From the NCBI GenBank assembly GCA_001799195.1, contig MGSU01000134.1, positions 1 to 6,533 on the forward strand: a DNA stretch of 6,533 nucleotides, read 5' to 3'. The first letter of the stretch is position 1. The number at the start of each line of letters is the position of its first letter. The position numbers and the translations under genes were made by a program. The stretch comes from Deltaproteobacteria bacterium RIFOXYA12_FULL_61_11. GTDB taxonomy: Bacteria; Bdellovibrionota_F; JAHFAK01; YA12-FULL-61-11. Below the pieces are notes generated by a model. The model did no database searches, was not told the origin of the DNA, and worked only from the letters and a program-made list of their open reading frames with translations. Positions 5,092 through 6,533 of this stretch are shown piece after piece.

Positions 5092-6533
5092 ACCACCAAG
5101 CACGAACGCTCTCTCCTTCCCGACTGACCCGGGGACCCCTGGGACTCCTCCTGTTGCTTGTCTTCACCTTACCGTTTCATAGCTGCGGTGACGACGCGAA
5201 GGAGGACTCTTCGCTCGGATCCCTCACTCTCAATGTCACTCCGGCCACGGCCGAAGTGACGATGGTAGGACCCAAGAGTTACAGCAAAACCTTCACCGGC
5301 ACTCAGCTTATCTCTGATCTGGAGCCGGGTGAGTACACGGCCTCGGCCACCGCCAGCGGCTTCAACGATGCGGACGCTCAATTCAACATCGTGGCCGGAC
5401 AGACCTCAGACCTCACCTTGTCGCTTATCGACACCACGACCGCGTCAGCGGCGCTTGGCGCCCTCAATATCAACATCAATCCACCCTCCGCCACCGTGCT
5501 GGTCACGGGGCCGGATGATTATGAGCAAAACTTTACCGGTAACCGGTTACTCATCGACCTGAAGCAGGGGGAGTATCGGGCCAAGGCCAGCGCGCCAGGG
5601 TTCGGCGACTCGACCATGGAGATCAATGTCGTCGTGGGTATGACTTCGAGCCTCTCCTTTGTGCTCCCGGCCAAGCCTATCATCACCGAGGCGCCCCGCG
5701 CCGTGTATCGCGATGATAAAGGCAGTCTCGTTCGCCTCGACTCCATCAGCATGCAGTCCGGTCAATTCTCCTTCCATGCATGGCTCGAGAATGAACCCGA
5801 TGGCATCGTTCCGAGCAAAATCACGGCCAACCCCATCTCAAATCCGGGCAACCCGCTGCTCAGCGAGCAGATGGAATTCGCTCCGAGCTTGACGCAGAAC
5901 CTGGCCGGTGCATGGGTCGGCTTCAAGGACGCCTCCGGCGTCATCCGCCCCGTGATTGGCGCCGATGTCCGCTGGGAGATCGACCAGTTCTGGTCGAAGC
6001 GCGTCAACAGCATGCAGTTTGGCACCAGTGACGATAACCGCATCGCGCAGGGCTACGGGGTCTTTGACGACCAGGCCGACACGCGCACCAACAACGCCCG
6101 TCTCACCGGCGAACGCTTTCCTTTTGTCGCCAGTGAATATCCGTTGTACAACATGACCGGTCTAACCGCTCCCTTTGCCGACGGCTTCACCTGGGTGACG
6201 CTGTTCTCTCCGGATACCAGGGCTGCTGGCCGTATTGTGGCCGTGGCGACTGTCGACGGCGAGGAAATCGGCAAGCAGATCCTGTACAAGAATTTTGCGC
6301 CTGCACCCAAGCTCACGATCACCAAGACCGTCAGCGCTGACGTTGTGAACCTCGTGGCCGGCTCCGCGAGCGTCACGTGGACCGTCAAAGTCAAGAACGT
6401 CGGCCTTGGTGAAGCTACCAATGTCGACCTCAAAGACATCCTGCTCTCAGGCGCAGGTGCCAATTACTCCCTCGGTTCACGGCCTGCCGGCAGCACTGCC
6501 GTGGGTGATGGCTTTACGCTTTCGTTCCCGCTT
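5088..6533 (+). CDS. Second PEGA/DUF11 lipoprotein, N-terminal 482 residues
   Basis: The frame is open from the ATG at 5088, which overlaps the small gene's TGA, to the last base of the window. The signal peptide R-L-T-R-G-P-L-G-L-L ends in L-P-F-H-S-C with Cys33, followed by G-D-D-A-K-E-D. Two PEGA-like repeats start near residues 43 and 123. The unrecognised module spans about 194-407 and the first DUF11 domain starts at 408 (K-L-T-I-T-K-T). I count about 24 differences from the unit 1 module over some 213 residues, mostly conservative (F/Y, V/I, L/I), and 6 over the 75 DUF11 residues visible. This suggests selection for a working protein. The second half, including the DUF11 cysteines and any terminator, lies outside the window. 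Role as for its paralogue: an envelope lipoprotein of unknown function. Confidence 0.9.
   Translation, partial: MNHQARTLSPSRLTRGPLGLLLLLVFTLPFHSCGDDAKEDSSLGSLTLNVTPATAEVTMVGPKSYSKTFTGTQLISDLEPGEYTASATASGFNDADAQFNIVAGQTSDLTLSLIDTTTASAALGALNININPPSATVLVTGPDDYEQNFTGNRLLIDLKQGEYRAKASAPGFGDSTMEINVVVGMTSSLSFVLPAKPIITEAPRAVYRDDKGSLVRLDSISMQSGQFSFHAWLENEPDGIVPSKITANPISNPGNPLLSEQMEFAPSLTQNLAGAWVGFKDASGVIRPVIGADVRWEIDQFWSKRVNSMQFGTSDDNRIAQGYGVFDDQADTRTNNARLTGERFPFVASEYPLYNMTGLTAPFADGFTWVTLFSPDTRAAGRIVAVATVDGEEIGKQILYKNFAPAPKLTITKTVSADVVNLVAGSASVTWTVKVKNVGLGEATNVDLKDILLSGAGANYSLGSRPAGSTAVGDGFTLSFPL
5214..5666 (+). repeat. PEGA-coding repeats of unit 2, two copies
   Basis: Two in-frame units start at 5214 and 5454. 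The second clearly matches the fourth repeat of unit 1 (N-I-N-I-N-P, V-L-V-T-G-P, S-A-P-G-F-G-D-S-T-M). The first is mosaic: T-P-A-T-A-E-V and I-S-D-L-E-P-G-E-Y match the first repeat of unit 1, while G-P-K-S-Y-S-K-T-F-T-G matches the second and third. Confidence 0.8.

Larger units (their letters stand above)
4625..6533 (+). repeat. Tandem duplicated operon, unit 2 (cut by window edge)
   Basis: This is the second copy of the dyad, leader, small gene and lipoprotein gene arrangement, diverged from unit 1 by scattered substitutions. It lacks an 84-codon block in the small gene and two PEGA-like repeats in the lipoprotein gene. The lipoprotein frame is intact to the last base, so the copy is not an obvious pseudogene remnant. 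Confidence 0.85.

Overview
The window looks like accessory DNA from a Gram-negative bacterium of fairly high GC content. The two large proteins start with lipoprotein signal peptides and are built from PEGA-like and DUF11 domains. Cysteine-paired DUF11 domains of this kind recall the OmcB-type envelope proteins of the PVC group (Verrucomicrobiota, Planctomycetota, Chlamydiota), but no ribosomal or housekeeping gene is present, so the lineage is a weak inference.

Layout. At the left edge (221 to 1, minus strand) is the N-terminal part of a Y1/HUH transposase of the REP-associated (RAYT, IS200-like) type, preceded by a very strong Shine-Dalgarno. About 220 bp with no convincing gene follow. Then come two tandem, diverged copies of one transcription unit on the plus strand, offset by about 4.23 kb. 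Each unit has an AT-rich dyad (441-477 and 4674-4710), a weak promoter candidate, a conserved leader of about 130 nt with two small hairpins, a small gene, and a large lipoprotein gene whose ATG overlaps the small gene's TGA (ATGA). Unit 1 is complete and ends in a strong intrinsic terminator (4517-4549). Unit 2 runs off the right edge, still open.

The two units differ in an informative way. The small gene of unit 1 (663-1112, 149 aa) has a coiled-coil domain like the sll1863 family of stress-response proteins, plus a Thr/Ser/His/Lys tail. The small gene of unit 2 (4897-5091, 64 aa) keeps the first five codons and the tail but lacks exactly the coiled-coil domain. The lipoprotein of unit 1 (1109-4501, 1130 aa) has four PEGA-like repeats; that of unit 2 (5088-6533, 482 residues visible) has two. 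The module after the repeats, about 210 residues of unrecognised type, differs at only about two dozen positions. A 44-nt leader block is identical in both units.

The likely picture is a recently duplicated, modular, surface- or periplasm-facing lipoprotein made together with a small partner protein through translational coupling. The function is unknown. The most notable points are the preserved leader, the clean loss or gain of the small gene's domain, and the variable PEGA count.
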